Assembly (NCBI GenBank): GCA_022823665.1
Contig: JAJEHN010000004.1
Location: 1 to 64,000, forward strand
Reading direction: 5' to 3'
DNA: 64,000 nt
Origin: Thermoanaerobaculia bacterium
GTDB lineage: Bacteria > Acidobacteriota > Thermoanaerobaculia > Multivoradales > Multivoraceae
Below are positions 37,842 to 46,500 of this stretch, piece after piece. Position numbers and translations under genes: made by a program. Numbering within the stretch: position 1 is the first letter of the stretch; the number at the start of each line of letters is the position of its first letter. The notes under the pieces are model-generated. The model did not search any database. It saw only the letters and a program-made list of their open reading frames with translations, and was not told the origin of the DNA.

Positions 37842-39307
37842 GGGCTGTCTCCTGTCGCGGTAGCCGCGAACGCGGAGGTCCGTTCGCAGACCGTCTTCAC
37901 GTCGCAGTAGAAGTCGAACGAATGGCGGCCGCCCTCGCGGCCGATGCCGGAGTGCTTCGTGCCGCCGAACGGCGTCTCCAGGTCGCGGACGTAGAAGCAG
38001 TTGACCCAGATCGTGCCGGCGCTGATCCGCCGCGAGAGACGGTCGGCGCGGGCCTCGTCGCCGGTGAAGACCATGGCCGCAAGCCCGTAGTCGGTCGACT
38101 CGGCGAGCGCGATCGCTTCCTCGTCGCCGTCGAACGTCTGCAGGGTGAGCACCGGCCCGAACACCTCCTCGCGGAGGACGTCGGCACCGGGCGGCACGTC
38201 GGCGAACAGGGTCGGCGGGTAGTAGAGCCCGCCGCTGCTCTTCCCGCCGAAACGGAGCGCCGCTCCCTGGGCGAGCGCCTTCTCGACGTGGCTTTCGACG
38301 CGCGCCAGCGCACGAGGATGGATCAGCGGCCCGTAGGTCGTCGCGGCTTCCCGCGGGTCGCCGACGCGGATCGCCTCGACTTCCGCCAGGAACCGCTCCA
38401 TGAAGGCCTCGAGGCAGCTCCGCTCGATCAGCAGCCTGGTGCCGGCCAGGCAGACCTGACCCGAGTTGTCGTACTGGTACGCCGCGGTGCGCGCGGCGGC
38501 CTCCATGTCGGCGTCGGCGAAGACGAGGAACGGCGACTTGCCGCCGAGTTCGAAGGAGACCGGAGTGAGCTCCGCCGCGGCCGCGGCCCCGACCGTGCGG
38601 GCGGTCGCCGGCGAGCCGGTGAAGGCGATCCTGTCGACGCCGGCGTGGCCGGTCAGGAGAGCCCCTGTCTCCGGCCCGCCGTGGACGATGTTCAGCACGC
38701 CGGGAGGCAGCCCGGCCTCCTCGGCCAGGTCGCCGAGCAGCGAGCAGGTCAGCGGCGCCCACTCCGGAGGCTTGAGGACGACCGTGTCGCCGGCCGCGAG
38801 CGCCGGGCCGACCCGCCAGGTCGCCAGCATGAAGGGCGCGTTCCAGGGCGTCGACACGGCGACGACTCCGGCCGGATCATGCCGGACCGTATTCCGTTCG
38901 CCGCCGTGCAGCGTGCGGGCCGGCTCGGCCAGGCGCGACACCGCGTACTCGGCGAAGAAACGGAAGTTCATCCCGCCGCGCGGGATCACCCGCTCGCGCA
39001 TCGCCTCCAGCAGGGAACCGTTGTCGACCGTCTCGACCTGGGCGATCTCGGCCGCCCTCCGCTCGACCTCGGCGGCCAGGCGCAGCAGGTACGGCGCCCG
39101 GCCCTCCGGTCCCAGCGCCGCCCAGTCCGGGAACGCGCCGCGTGCCGCCGCGACGGCGGCGTCGACCTCCGACGCCCCCGCCTCGGGCAACTCGGCCAGC
39201 TTCCAGTCCCAGTCGATCGGCGAACGGACCTCGAAGGCGGCCCCGGCGCCGGCCCGCCGGCCGCCGATCAGGTGGCCCGTCGGTACGGCGACGCCTTCGA
39301 CATCCAC
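37838..39307 (-). CDS. aldehyde dehydrogenase (HpaE/semialdehyde type)
   Basis: NAD(P)+-dependent aldehyde dehydrogenase of 489 residues from the GTG at 39307. The general base Glu253 (FELGGKSPF) and nucleophile Cys286 (NSGQVCLAGTRL) are present, as is the cofactor loop FTGSPATARTVG. A GTG at 39373, overlapping the FAH stop as GTGA, would add 22 residues coded by repeat R4; the shorter form has normal family length. In this operon it could oxidise a ring-cleavage semialdehyde, as HpaE or AmnC do. Confidence 0.9.
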   Translation of the reverse strand: MDVEGVAVPTGHLIGGRRAGAGAAFEVRSPIDWDWKLAELPEAGASEVDAAVAAARGAFPDWAALGPEGRAPYLLRLAAEVERRAAEIAQVETVDNGSLLEAMRERVIPRGGMNFRFFAEYAVSRLAEPARTLHGGERNTVRHDPAGVVAVSTPWNAPFMLATWRVGPALAAGDTVVLKPPEWAPLTCSLLGDLAEEAGLPPGVLNIVHGGPETGALLTGHAGVDRIAFTGSPATARTVGAAAAAELTPVSFELGGKSPFLVFADADMEAAARTAAYQYDNSGQVCLAGTRLLIERSCLEAFMERFLAEVEAIRVGDPREAATTYGPLIHPRALARVESHVEKALAQGAALRFGGKSSGGLYYPPTLFADVPPGADVLREEVFGPVLTLQTFDGDEEAIALAESTDYGLAAMVFTGDEARADRLSRRISAGTIWVNCFYVRDLETPFGGTKHSGIGREGGRHSFDFYCDVKTVCERTSAFAATATGDSP

Positions 39308-39329
39308 GCGCGCCGCCGAAACGCCAGAT

Positions 39330-39357
39330 GCCGGCCGGAAGGCCGGCGCACCCAGTG
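39330..39357 (-). repeat. structured post-stop repeat, copy R4
   Basis: Minus strand: CACTGGGTGC tail and hairpin 1 GCCGGCC-TTCC-GGCCGGC; no clear hairpin 2. It starts 12 nt after the stop of the FAH-family gene. Confidence 0.75.
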
Positions 39358-39369
39358 CCGGGTCGGCCG

Positions 39370-40161
39370 TCACGAACCCGCCGCCTCCGCCGCCGCCATC
39401 ACCTCGGCCTCGTCCTCCGGCACGCAGAGCGCTACATGCAGCGCGTTGCCGGTCACCTCGGGCTGCTCGCCGACCGGCTGCAGGTCCCGGTCCAGCTCGA
39501 CGATCGGGTTGCGCAGCGTGCCGATCTCGTCGCAATGCACCTCGACCACGTCGCCCGGCCCGACCGGCCGCGAGTTCGCCGGCGTGCCGGTCATGATGAC
39601 GTCGCCGGGTTCGAGCGTGATCAGCCGGCTCAGGTCGGCAACCTGGTAGGCGAACGAGAACAGGAGGTCCTCCCCGGTGTTCCCCTCCTGCACCACCTCG
39701 CCGTTGACCAGGGTGCGCAGGGTCAGGTCGTTCGGGTCGACGTCGCCGGCATCGACCAGCGCCGGCCCCATCGGCCCGAAGCCGTCCTGGCCCTTGACCC
39801 GCAGCATCGAGCCGCGGTCGGCGTGCCGGAAGTCGTGGATGCCGAAGTCGTTGACGAGCGTGTAGCCGCGCACGTAGTCGAGCGCCTCCTCGATCGGCAC
39901 GCCGGTCGCCCGCCGGCCGATGACCACCGCGATCTCCCCTTCGTAGTTCAGGAAGCGGCAGCCGCGCGGCCGCGCCACCGGCGCCTCGTGGGCGCTCAGC
40001 GAGGAAGTCGGCTTCATGAAGTAGGACGGCACCTCCGGGATGCGCTCCATCTCGTACTCCACGCAGCGCGAGCGGTAGCTCAGGTGGACGCCGATGATCT
40101 TCGACGGCGGATCGATCGGAGGAAGCCAGGCGCCGTCGCCGGCTCGGCGCTCGTGTCTCAT
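39370..40161 (-). CDS. fumarylacetoacetate hydrolase family protein
   Basis: A 263-residue FAH-family enzyme. The metal-binding core is visible: GCRFLNYEGEIAVVIG (Glu ligands), GYTLVNDFGIHDFR, KGQDGFGPMGPALV and VIMTGTPANSRPVGPGD. The family includes hydratases, hydrolases and the HpaG isomerase of meta-cleavage pathways. The ATG at 40161 with GGGAGC upstream is chosen; longer forms add an Arg-rich non-family tail. It lies between the PuuD-like and aldehyde dehydrogenase genes. Confidence 0.9.
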   Translation of the reverse strand: MRHERRAGDGAWLPPIDPPSKIIGVHLSYRSRCVEYEMERIPEVPSYFMKPTSSLSAHEAPVARPRGCRFLNYEGEIAVVIGRRATGVPIEEALDYVRGYTLVNDFGIHDFRHADRGSMLRVKGQDGFGPMGPALVDAGDVDPNDLTLRTLVNGEVVQEGNTGEDLLFSFAYQVADLSRLITLEPGDVIMTGTPANSRPVGPGDVVEVHCDEIGTLRNPIVELDRDLQPVGEQPEVTGNALHVALCVPEDEAEVMAAAEAAGS

Positions 40162-40184
40162 CGCAGTTGCTCCCGGTCGTGCTC

Positions 40185-40970
40185 TCAGGCCGTTGATGGA
40201 TGGGATGAGCAGAAGTCGACGAGGGCGCGGAACAGCCGGCCGCCGTCCTCCGGCGCGGTGACCTCCGGGTGCCACTGCACGCCGAGACAGAACGGGAGCC
40301 GGGGATCCTCGAGCGCCTCGATCACGCCGTCCGGCGCGGTGGCGGCCACCCGCAGGCCCTCACCCAGCCGGCCCGCGCCCTGGTGGTGGTGCGAAGCGAT
40401 CTCGACGTCGCCCTCCTGCAGGCGCTGCCTGCCCGCCTCCATCGCGGCCGCCAGGTTCGTCCCCGGCTCGATCGTCACCATGTGCCGCGTGAACTCGCCC
40501 AGAATGTCGCGGTGCGGCTTCATGTCGAGCCGGTCGCCGAGGTGCTGTTCCAGGTCGCCGCCGTAGAGGAGGTTCAGGAGCTGGAAGCCCCGGCAAATCC
40601 CCAGGATCGGCATCCGGCGCTCGAGCGCGGCGCGGCCGATCGCCAGCTCGACCCGGTCGCGCATCTCGTCGTGCTCGTCGTTCTCCGGGTGCGGCTCCGC
40701 GCCATAGATCTTCGCATCGAAGTCCTTGCCGCCCATGAAGACGATGCCGTCGAGGCCCGCGAGCGCAGCCTCGGGGTCCTCGTCGTACGGCTCGACGCTC
40801 GGGATGATGACCGGCGCGCCGCCGGCGGCGGCAATGGCCGACACGTAGTCGTGCGGGACCATCGAGACGACCTCGTCCCACGGACCGATGATCGCGTCCC
40901 GGACGTCGCCGACGATGCCGATCCGCGGCCGCCGGCCCCGCCCCAAGTTGTCCGCAGCGCCTCCGCTCAC
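40185..40970 (-). CDS. gamma-glutamyl amide hydrolase (class I GATase, PuuD-like)
   Basis: Cytoplasmic amidase of 261 residues in the peptidase C26/PuuD group. The nucleophile Cys126 is in GICRGFQLLN and the other triad members are His234 and Glu236 in QWHPEV. In putrescine and aniline-type pathways such enzymes remove, or are coupled to, a gamma-glutamyl group added by a glutamine-synthetase-like ligase; that ligase is encoded two genes upstream. The GTG start overlaps the P450 stop as GTGA. Confidence 0.92.
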   Translation of the reverse strand: MSGGAADNLGRGRRPRIGIVGDVRDAIIGPWDEVVSMVPHDYVSAIAAAGGAPVIIPSVEPYDEDPEAALAGLDGIVFMGGKDFDAKIYGAEPHPENDEHDEMRDRVELAIGRAALERRMPILGICRGFQLLNLLYGGDLEQHLGDRLDMKPHRDILGEFTRHMVTIEPGTNLAAAMEAGRQRLQEGDVEIASHHHQGAGRLGEGLRVAATAPDGVIEALEDPRLPFCLGVQWHPEVTAPEDGGRLFRALVDFCSSHPSTA

Positions 40971-42217
40971 CGGTAGCGAACCCCCATGTGCTTGATACCG
41001 TTGAAGAAGTTCGAGCGCAGGCGCTCCGGCTCGGAGACCAGTTCGAGCCGGCCGAGATGCGGCCGCAGCTCTTCCAGCGCGATCCTGATCTCGAGCCTCG
41101 CCAGGTACGCGCCGAGGCAGAAGTGCGGCCCGATGCCGAAGGTCAGGTGGCGGTTCGGCTTGCGGCCGACATCGAAACGGTGGGGATCCTCGAACACGTC
41201 CTCGTCCCGGTTGGCGCTCGTGTACCACATCGCGACCTTGTCGCCGGCGCGGATGACCTCGCCGCGCATCTCGACGTCCTCGGTCGCCGTGCGCCGGAAG
41301 TGGTGAACCGCCGTCACCATCCGCAGGATCTCGTCGGCGGCCGTGGTCGCCAGGTCCTCGTCGCCGGCGACGACGCGCTGCGCCTGGTCGGGATGGCGCA
41401 GCAGCTCGTGCATGCCGCCAGACAGCGAGTGGCGCGTCGTCTCGTTGCCGGCCGCCGCCAGCAGCAGGAAGTAGAGGTCGAACTCGTGCGGCGTGAGCGG
41501 CTCGCCGTCGACCTCGGCGAACACCAGGTCGGTCACGATGTCGTCGCGCGGTTCGGCGCGACGCGCGGCCGCCAGCTTGCGGCCGTACTCGAACATCTCC
41601 AGGCTGGCCGGGCTCGAGAACGGCAGGTGCTTGAAGCGCTCCCGCTCCGTCTCGTAGTCGTCGACGTACTCCGGGTCGGTCGCGCCGAGGATGCGGTTGC
41701 CGATGTCGACGATGAGGCGCCGGTCCTCCTGGGGCGCGCCCAGCATCTCGGCGAACACTCGCATCGGCAGTTCGACCGCCACGTCGTCGACGAAGTCGAA
41801 GTCGCCCCGGGCGATCGCCGACTCGAGGATGCCCCGGAACAGTTGCCGGATGTGGTCCGAGAAGGCCTTCAGCGCCCGCGGCAGGAAGCGCTTGTTGATC
41901 AGGGCGCGCAGCTTGTAGTGGCGCGGCGGATCCATGTCGATCATCGACTTCCGTGCCTCGACGTGCTCCGGATCCAGGTCCTCGAGCGACGTGCCGCCGA
42001 CCTCGGACGAGAACCGCTTCGGATCCTTCGAGACGCGGACGACGTCCTCGTGCCGCGTGATCGACCAGAAGCCCGGCCCCTTCGGCTCGGGTTGCCAGTA
42101 CACCGGCGCCTCCGCCCGCAGCCGGGCGAACCACTCGTGCGGCACGCCCCGCGCGAACCGGTCGTGATCGCAGAGGTCGATCCCGGCCACGGCAGGGAGG
42201 TTGGCTGCGTGCGCCAC
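40967..42217 (-). CDS. cytochrome P450
   Basis: A soluble bacterial class P450 of 416 residues. The I-helix oxygen-binding motif is AAAGNETTRHS, the K-helix DEILRMVTAVHHFRR, and the haem ligand Cys367 is in FGIGPHFCLGAYLA. No ferredoxin or ferredoxin reductase gene is seen in the window, so electrons must come from elsewhere. The GTG at 42217 is chosen because GGAG and the GS stop lie just upstream. Its position between a GS-like ligase and a gamma-glutamyl hydrolase suggests oxidation of an amine or its glutamyl conjugate. Confidence 0.94.
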   Translation of the reverse strand: MAHAANLPAVAGIDLCDHDRFARGVPHEWFARLRAEAPVYWQPEPKGPGFWSITRHEDVVRVSKDPKRFSSEVGGTSLEDLDPEHVEARKSMIDMDPPRHYKLRALINKRFLPRALKAFSDHIRQLFRGILESAIARGDFDFVDDVAVELPMRVFAEMLGAPQEDRRLIVDIGNRILGATDPEYVDDYETERERFKHLPFSSPASLEMFEYGRKLAAARRAEPRDDIVTDLVFAEVDGEPLTPHEFDLYFLLLAAAGNETTRHSLSGGMHELLRHPDQAQRVVAGDEDLATTAADEILRMVTAVHHFRRTATEDVEMRGEVIRAGDKVAMWYTSANRDEDVFEDPHRFDVGRKPNRHLTFGIGPHFCLGAYLARLEIRIALEELRPHLGRLELVSEPERLRSNFFNGIKHMGVRYR

Positions 42218-42231
42218 GGGCCCGCCGACTC

Positions 42232-43548
42232 CTACAGTTGAATCCGGTACTCGTTGCGCTCCCAGTCGGTCACCCAACCGTGGTAACGCTCGAGCTCGAA
42301 GCGCTTGAGAGTCAGGAAGGCGTCGACGATCTCGCGGCCGACGCCGTCGCACAGCAGTTCGTCGGCCTCCAGGGCGTCGAGGGCCTGGTCGAGGGAACCC
42401 GGCAACGGCGGGAGATCCTCCCGCCGGTAGGCGTCGCCCGCAGTCGGCTCGGGGGCTTCGAGCTGCCGGCGCACGCCGTCGAGGCCGGCCTGAAGCAGGG
42501 CGGCGATCGCCAGGTGGCAGTTCGCCGTGCCGTCGCCAACGCGGATCTCCAGGCGGGCGGCCTTGCCGCGCTCGGGCGGCACGCGGACGAAGGTCGTCCG
42601 GTTGTCCAGCCCCCAGGACACGTTGATCGGCGCCAGCGAGTCGGGCGCGATCCGCTTGAACGCGTTGACCGTCGGATTGAGAAACGCCATCAGCGCCCCG
42701 GCGTGCTCGAGGACTCCGGCGATGAAGGACAGCGCCGCGGCACTCAGGCCGTTCGGACCCGCCGGATCGCCGATCCTGTTGGCGCCCTCGCCGTCCTGAA
42801 GCGACACATGGACGTGAAGCCCCGAGCCGCCCTGGTCGTTGAAAGGCCGGCCCATGAAAGTGGCCCGCATGTCCTCCAGCACCGCCATCTCCTTGACCGT
42901 CGCCTTGAGGCGGAAGGCCCGATCGGCCGCGTCCAGGGCGGGACCGTGGCGGAGGTTGATCTCGTACTGCGAGTTCATGAACTCGTGGTTCGCGGCGTAG
43001 GCGCCCAGACCCATCCCCGCGCAGGCGTGGAGCATCCGGCCCGAGATGCCGCCCGGATCGCTCTCGGCGCCGACGGTGTAGACCCGCGACAGCGTGTCGA
43101 CGTAGCGGACGGCGCCTTCCGGCGCGTCGTCGTCCGGCTTGAACAGGAAGAACTCGAGCTCCGGGCCCACGATCGGCGCCAGGCCGAGTTCCGCCAGACC
43201 GTCCGCGGCCCGCCGCACCGCGCCGCGCGGGTCGAACGGATGGGGATTGCCCTCCTCGTCGACCAGGTCGACCAGGCAGGCGGCGATTTCCGGCGCCCAG
43301 GGGAGCACCGCGGCGGTCGAGAGGTCGGGCCGGGCGAAGAAGTCCGGGTAGCCGATCTCGCCGCCCATCACCGGCGTATGGGCGAGGTCGGTCGTCATGA
43401 TCGCCGAGCAGAAGGCGACCCCGTCCTCGATCTCGTGGCCGGCGTCGGCAAGCACCAGGTCCTTGCCGCGGGCGATGCCGTGGAGATCGGGGTACATCAC
43501 CCGTAGCGTCCTGGCGCCCTGCTCCGTCAGCCGTTCGATGTCGCTCAT
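42232..43548 (-). CDS. glutamine-synthetase-like gamma-glutamyl amine ligase (PuuA/AtdA1-type)
   Basis: ATP-dependent ligase of 438 residues from the GlnA fold. The catalytic domain has PIVGPELEFFLF, NHEFMNSQYEINL, GSGLHVHVSL and NRTTFVRVPPERGKAARLEIR. The N-terminal domain is short (TLRVMYPDLHGIARGK) and there is no adenylylation tyrosine motif, which favours a catabolic gamma-glutamylating enzyme over housekeeping GS. It lies 28 nt after an APC permease and is followed by P450 and PuuD-like genes. Confidence 0.88.
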   Translation of the reverse strand: MSDIERLTEQGARTLRVMYPDLHGIARGKDLVLADAGHEIEDGVAFCSAIMTTDLAHTPVMGGEIGYPDFFARPDLSTAAVLPWAPEIAACLVDLVDEEGNPHPFDPRGAVRRAADGLAELGLAPIVGPELEFFLFKPDDDAPEGAVRYVDTLSRVYTVGAESDPGGISGRMLHACAGMGLGAYAANHEFMNSQYEINLRHGPALDAADRAFRLKATVKEMAVLEDMRATFMGRPFNDQGGSGLHVHVSLQDGEGANRIGDPAGPNGLSAAALSFIAGVLEHAGALMAFLNPTVNAFKRIAPDSLAPINVSWGLDNRTTFVRVPPERGKAARLEIRVGDGTANCHLAIAALLQAGLDGVRRQLEAPEPTAGDAYRREDLPPLPGSLDQALDALEADELLCDGVGREIVDAFLTLKRFELERYHGWVTDWERNEYRIQL

Positions 43549-43576
43549 GTTCGACCCCTGTTGACGTCGCGGCTCC

Positions 43577-45016
43577 CTACGCCGCGTCCGTTGATTCGTC
43601 GATGAAGTGGCCCAGGCGTTCGTAGGCCTCGGCGTCGCGCCGGCGGATGGCGCCTGCCCACACGACGCCGCACGCGAAGAAGAGCGGCACCGCGGCCCAC
43701 AACGAGCCGACCAGGCCCGTGCTCGCGCCCGTCAGCGCGTCCCAGTTGACGACGACGAACACCATCGCCGCCGCCAGACCGAGCGCGCCCAGCCCCGGCG
43801 CCACCTTCGTTTGCCACGGCCGCGCGTCCAGGCCCGTCCGCCGGAAGAACGCGATGACGGAGAGCGAGGTCAGGCACTGCAGGCCGATGATCCCCAGCGC
43901 CGCGATGCCGCTCAGCCAGGCGAACAGGCCGGCGTACGGATCGAGGCCCGCAAGCACGAACACGAGGGTGATGACGAAGGCGACCCCGGCCTGCAGGATG
44001 CCGGCGAGGTAAGGCGAGCCGTAGCGCGGGTGAGTGCGGGCGATCGCGCGCGGCAGCAGTCCCTCGCGGGCCATCGCGAAGAAGTAGCGCGCGGCCGCGT
44101 TGTGGAAGGCGAGCAGCGCGGCGAAGATCGAGGTGAGGATCAGCCACTCCATCACGCTCGCCGACAGCGGGTGGACGTAGCTCGCGCTCGCGTCCAGGAA
44201 CAGGCCGTCCGGGTTCCCGGTCGCCGCAGCGACGACCTCGTCCTCGCCGTAGGCCTGGACGATCGACCAGGAGGTCAGCGCGTAGAAGACGGTGATGATC
44301 GCCACCGCGACGTAGGTCGCCCGCGGCACGGTGCGCTTCGGATCCCGGGTCTCCTCGCCGTAGATCGCGGTCGCCTCGAAGCCGACGAAGGTGGCGAAAG
44401 CGAAGACGAAGGTCACCCCCGGCGCTCCCGAGAAGATCTCGGCCGGGTTGAAGGAGTTGAGCTGGAGGCCGCTCGAGCCGCCGGTGAACACGATGGCGAC
44501 GTCGAGCACGACGAGGACCAGGACCTCGAGGATCAGCAGAACGCCCAGGACCCTGGCCGAGAGCTCGATCCCGAAGTAGCCGAGCACCGCGGTGATCGCC
44601 ATCAGCGCGAAGGACCACAAGTACCAGGAGATGTCGACGCCCAGCTTCGGGTTCAGGATGTTCACGGAGAAGAAGCCGAACAGCCCCCACAGCGCGCACT
44701 GGATCGTGTTGTAGGAAAGGACCGCGACCATCGCGCCGCCCAGGCCTGCCGGCCGCCCCAGGCCGCGCGCGATGTAGGCGTAGAACGCGCCGGCGTTCGT
44801 CACGAAGCGGCTCATCGTCGCGTAGCCGACCGCGAACAGGGTCAGCACGAGACCGGTCAGCACCCAGGCGCCGGGCGCGCCGATGCCGTTGCCGATCGAC
44901 AACGGCGGCGGCACCGCGCCCATCATCGACGTCAGCGGCGCCGCCGAGCCGACGACCAGGAACACGATGCCCCAGAGGCCGAGCGCGCCGGAGCGCAGCG
45001 ATCCTTCGTTGGTCAT
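43577..45016 (-). CDS. APC-family amino acid/amine permease
   Basis: Inner-membrane carrier of 479 residues with about 12-14 hydrophobic segments. Family landmarks include the first helix IVFLVVGSAAPLTSMMGAVP, then AFYAYIARGLGRPAGLG and the FVFAFATFVGFEATAIYGEE segment. The ATG overlaps the PQQ dehydrogenase stop as ATGA. Being directly before the GS-like ligase, it probably supplies the amine or amino acid substrate of that pathway. Confidence 0.92.
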   Translation of the reverse strand: MTNEGSLRSGALGLWGIVFLVVGSAAPLTSMMGAVPPPLSIGNGIGAPGAWVLTGLVLTLFAVGYATMSRFVTNAGAFYAYIARGLGRPAGLGGAMVAVLSYNTIQCALWGLFGFFSVNILNPKLGVDISWYLWSFALMAITAVLGYFGIELSARVLGVLLILEVLVLVVLDVAIVFTGGSSGLQLNSFNPAEIFSGAPGVTFVFAFATFVGFEATAIYGEETRDPKRTVPRATYVAVAIITVFYALTSWSIVQAYGEDEVVAAATGNPDGLFLDASASYVHPLSASVMEWLILTSIFAALLAFHNAAARYFFAMAREGLLPRAIARTHPRYGSPYLAGILQAGVAFVITLVFVLAGLDPYAGLFAWLSGIAALGIIGLQCLTSLSVIAFFRRTGLDARPWQTKVAPGLGALGLAAAMVFVVVNWDALTGASTGLVGSLWAAVPLFFACGVVWAGAIRRRDAEAYERLGHFIDESTDAA

Positions 45017-46500
45017 CTGGCCGCCGATCCTACGGCGGTGAGCCGTACCAGGGCGCCCGGGTTGTTCAGCAGCAGGTAGATCGCGCCGTCCGGGCCCGTC
45101 TTGATGTCGCGGACGCGGCCGTGGCCCTTGAACAGGAGTTCCTGGCGGGTGACGCGGTCACCGTCGATCTCGAGGCGGCGGAGTTCCTCGAAAGAAAGCG
45201 ACCCCACCAGCAGGTCGCCCCGCCAGTGCTCGAAGCCGGGGCTCGACACGAACTCGATCGGGCCGACGGCGAGCGCCGGCGTCCACTCGACGACCGGCGG
45301 CACGATGCCGTCGGCGTGCGTCCGGTCGCTGATCGTCGAGCCGTCGTAGTTGACGCCGAACGTGACGACCGGCCAGCCGTAGTTCCCGCCCGGAGCGAGG
45401 AGGTTCAGCTCATCGCCGCCGCGCGGGCCGTGCTCGGCGGCCCAGATCGCGCCGGTCTCCGGGTGCTGGGCCATGCCCTGGACGTTCCGGTTGCCGAGCG
45501 TGAACACCGCGCCGAGCGCTCCGTCCTCGCCGGCGAAGGGGTTGTCCGCCGGGATGCCGCCGTCCGGGCGGATGCGAAAGACCTTGCCCGAGGGCATGGC
45601 GGCGTCCTGCGAGTTCATCGCCGCGCTCATGTCGCCGATCGAGAAGTACAGGAGGCCTTCGCGGTCGAAGAGCAGGCGGCCGCCCCAGTGCTTGCTGTCG
45701 GGCAGGTGGTACTCGGAACCCAGCCGGAACAGGTACTCCGTGTCCAGCCAGCGATTGCCGTCGACGCGGCCGCGGATGATCCGGGTCAGCCCCGGGGCGT
45801 AGCGGTCGTTCGGGTCTTCCGAGTGGCTGATCGCCGCGTAGACCCATCCGTTCGTTGCGTACTCCGGGTGGAGCGCGATGTCCATCAGCCCGCCGGTCGA
45901 GGTCGCGAGGTCGACCGGCGGCAGTCCGGTGATCCGCTCCGGGTCGACCCTGCCGTCCCGGTACCGAAGCAGGTAGCCCGCGTCCTCCGAGATCAGCCCC
46001 TCCGACGGCCCGGTGAACTCGATGCCCCAGGGGTTCTCCAGTTCGTCGGTGGCCAGGTACTCGACCCGCAGGGTGTAGTGCTCCGTCTCCACCGTGGACG
46101 GCAGCGGCCTGGCGATCCAGATCGGGTCCGTCTGCAGGCTGTAGATCAGCTCGACCAGGGCCGACATCTCCTCGTCCGAGAGCTCGCCGAGGTAGCCCGG
46201 CATGTCGGTGCCCGGGATGCCGTGGCGGATGTTGCTCTCGACGGAGAAGCCGTCCCGGCCGAAGCGCCAGTCCGACTTGATCAGCGGCTCCGCGAGTCCG
46301 CCCTCGAGCGCCTGCCCGTGGCAGCCGCCGCAGTGGAGGCGGTACAAGGCGCGCGCATCGGGTTCGGCGGCCGCGACGGGCGCGGCGAGCCCGACGAGAA
46401 GGAGCAAGGTCGCCGGCCGTTGGCCGGCGCAGTCTCCCGGCCGCCTTCGGCGGAAGCGGGTCAGAAGACCCGCGCACCCAGTGGTTGGCCTAGTTCGCAC
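45013..46500 (-). CDS. PQQ-dependent sugar dehydrogenase with N-terminal cytochrome c domain
   Basis: Exported quinoprotein of about 495 residues. A signal segment (LLLLVGLAAPVAA) is followed by a cytochrome c domain with CGGCH at 57-61 and a Met-containing PGTDMPGYLG loop. The rest is a soluble aldose-dehydrogenase-like propeller: ENPWGIEFT, GGLMDIALHPEYATNGWVY, HWGGRLLFDREGLLYFSIGD, EHGPRGGDELN, then RVRDIKTGPDGAIYLL. The likely start is the GTG at 46500, inside the previous gene's last codons; the N-terminal region before the signal core is coded by repeat R5. Confidence 0.88.
   Translation of the reverse strand: MRTRPTTGCAGLLTRFRRRRPGDCAGQRPATLLLLVGLAAPVAAAEPDARALYRLHCGGCHGQALEGGLAEPLIKSDWRFGRDGFSVESNIRHGIPGTDMPGYLGELSDEEMSALVELIYSLQTDPIWIARPLPSTVETEHYTLRVEYLATDELENPWGIEFTGPSEGLISEDAGYLLRYRDGRVDPERITGLPPVDLATSTGGLMDIALHPEYATNGWVYAAISHSEDPNDRYAPGLTRIIRGRVDGNRWLDTEYLFRLGSEYHLPDSKHWGGRLLFDREGLLYFSIGDMSAAMNSQDAAMPSGKVFRIRPDGGIPADNPFAGEDGALGAVFTLGNRNVQGMAQHPETGAIWAAEHGPRGGDELNLLAPGGNYGWPVVTFGVNYDGSTISDRTHADGIVPPVVEWTPALAVGPIEFVSSPGFEHWRGDLLVGSLSFEELRRLEIDGDRVTRQELLFKGHGRVRDIKTGPDGAIYLLLNNPGALVRLTAVGSAAR
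46411..46484 (-). repeat. structured post-stop repeat, copy R5 (full length)
   Basis: Minus strand: CCACTGGGTGC tail, hairpin 1 GCGGGTC-TTCT-GACCCGC, hairpin 2 CCGCC-GAA-GGCGG, an 11-nt spacer, then hairpin 3 CGCCGGCC-AAC-GGCCGGCG. It starts 5 nt after the stop of the amidohydrolase gene and lies in the 5' part of the PQQ dehydrogenase gene. Confidence 0.88.
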
